From Nocardioides sp. (GTDB taxonomy: Bacteria > Actinomycetota > Actinomycetes > Propionibacteriales > Nocardioidaceae): a stretch of DNA of 64,000 bases. The stretch spans positions 124,001 to 188,000 of the forward strand of contig NZ_JASLGR010000034.1 of NCBI RefSeq assembly GCF_030150155.1. The letters are read 5' to 3'. Under the pieces are notes generated by a model. It saw only the letters and a list, made by a program, of their open reading frames with translations, was not told where the DNA came from and ran no database searches. Positions 63,352 to 64,000 of this stretch are shown one piece after another; within the stretch, counting starts at the first letter, position 1; each line of letters begins with the position of its first letter. The translations under genes were made by a program, and so were the position numbers.

Positions 63352-63983
63352 CAGTCCCACCCGAGCGGTGCCGACCCGACCTGCACCAGCCGAGCCAATG
63401 CCTCGATCTGATCGGGCCCGAGCCGGTCTCGATGGAAGCCTGCCGAGGCGAGCAGCGTCGAGGCCTTGTGCGCCTGCCCGACCGAGACCTCGGCGACCGC
63501 TGCGAGCGCCCGCAGTGAGCCGTCGCGCACCGACGGATCGGCGATCAACGCCTCGATCACCCGCGCATTGGCAGGGGTCAGCAAGCTGACCGACCGGACC
63601 GGCGGCCCCACCTGGGCGGGGGCGGCAGGACGAGGTCTGCCCGAGACCTCGAGGAGCACCATGCCGAAGCGGATCGCCATGTTCCCGACCGAGTCCGCCC
63701 AGGCAACGCCCGCCTCGGAGAGCCGGCGCCCCATCGTCGTACTGATCCAGGGCGCCACCACCATGCCGCCACGGTCCGCGCGCGCTGCCAGGACCCGCTC
63801 CATCCGCACCCGTTCCATGACGTGTACGGCGAACCGCTGGCGGGATCCTCCCCAGCGCAGGGCGATGGTGGCGTCGGCGTCGGCGGCCGAGAGCGGGGAG
63901 TTCTCCAGGCGGACCGAGCACTCCGGCCCGGCGCTCTCGATGTGTCGGCGGACGGCCTCCATCAGGTCGTTCACATCAACCAT
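63351..63983 (-). CDS. Candidate type IV AbiEi-family antitoxin-like protein
   Basis: 210 aa. The segment MVVAPWISTTMGRRLSEAGVAWADSVGNMAIRFG resembles the central core of AbiEi-type antitoxins (vla..is..la..L...gi.y.D.aGN). A C-terminal helical segment (LRALAAVAEVSVGQAHKAST) may be a DNA-binding HTH. No AbiEii toxin gene is in view; it could lie to the right of the window or be missing. TATTAT at 63990-63995 (minus strand) lies 6 nt before the ATG, so the start is complete and probably leaderless. Confidence 0.5.
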   Translation of the reverse strand: MVDVNDLMEAVRRHIESAGPECSVRLENSPLSAADADATIALRWGGSRQRFAVHVMERVRMERVLAARADRGGMVVAPWISTTMGRRLSEAGVAWADSVGNMAIRFGMVLLEVSGRPRPAAPAQVGPPVRSVSLLTPANARVIEALIADPSVRDGSLRALAAVAEVSVGQAHKASTLLASAGFHRDRLGPDQIEALARLVQVGSAPLGWD

Positions 63984-64000
63984 GTGTTCATAATATCTGA

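Overview
The window is high-GC actinobacterial chromosome, most likely a Nocardioides-like member of the Propionibacteriales. This is inferred from the very high GC, GTG starts, many apparently leaderless genes (a TANNNT hexamer 6-9 nt before the start codon), the HemQ/HemY heme route, actinobacterial families (DUF3000, DUF2516, DUF6458, DUF6318, DUF222-HNH) and a GpgS/FolP2-like pair. I saw no rRNA, tRNA, CRISPR array, prophage or insertion-sequence transposase.

Layout. 1-1.2 kb: 3' end of a secreted metallopeptidase-like protein. 1.3-6.1 kb: sulfonate-type ABC transporter operon that also encodes a flavoprotein and a ferredoxin. 6.3-16.1 kb: secreted proteins (Tat phospholipase C-like phosphoesterase; 1563-aa LTD/Ig/NHL protein), a catalytically empty phospholipase C relative, and a chemoreceptor. 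16.2-25.8 kb: heme genes hemQ, hemY and hemE, then DUF3000 and RNase D. A sulfur-scavenging cluster (flavin reductase, SfnB/DszC-like, SsuD-like, LysR) sits between hemY and hemE. 25.9-31.2 kb: sugar-type binding lipoprotein, DUF6318 and PKD secreted pair, a frameshifted TIGR03086 remnant, and a DUF222-HNH protein. 31.3-35.1 kb: HrpA helicase. 35.2-38.7 kb: small membrane protein, then TetR, Baeyer-Villiger-like monooxygenase and SDR. 38.8-48.9 kb: Mug glycosylase, solitary DNA methyltransferase, amine oxidase/RidA/binding-protein operon with TetR, FUSC protein, and a coupled operon of FolP2-like, LigB-like, RibD-like and enoyl-CoA hydratase genes. 49-61.7 kb: glycan precursor region (gpgS, galE, sugar transferase, rmlCD fusion, rmlB, rmlA, cupin, cysC-phosphatase fusion, cysQ, ugd). 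61.9-64 kb: an AlbA_2/HATPase regulator facing an AbiEi-antitoxin-like gene, with shared palindromic DNA around them.

The most unusual structure is a family of 22-bp tandem repeats (core GATCCGGGTTCACCAC) in five places. Two arrays have exactly the same design: four direct units, one base, then four inverted units, 177 bp in total. Four of the five arrays begin at or within about 5 nt of a gene's stop codon. The fifth lies inside a coding sequence, where three units (66 bp) keep the frame open.

How the genes may work together (inference). The transporter at 1.3-6.1 kb and the cluster at 18.5-22.6 kb look like uptake and oxidative desulfonation halves of one sulfur-starvation system. cysC, cysQ, ugd, rml and galE would supply PAPS turnover and activated sugars for a surface glycan. 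The FAD oxidase, RidA and binding protein would form an amine import and oxidation module under the divergent TetR.
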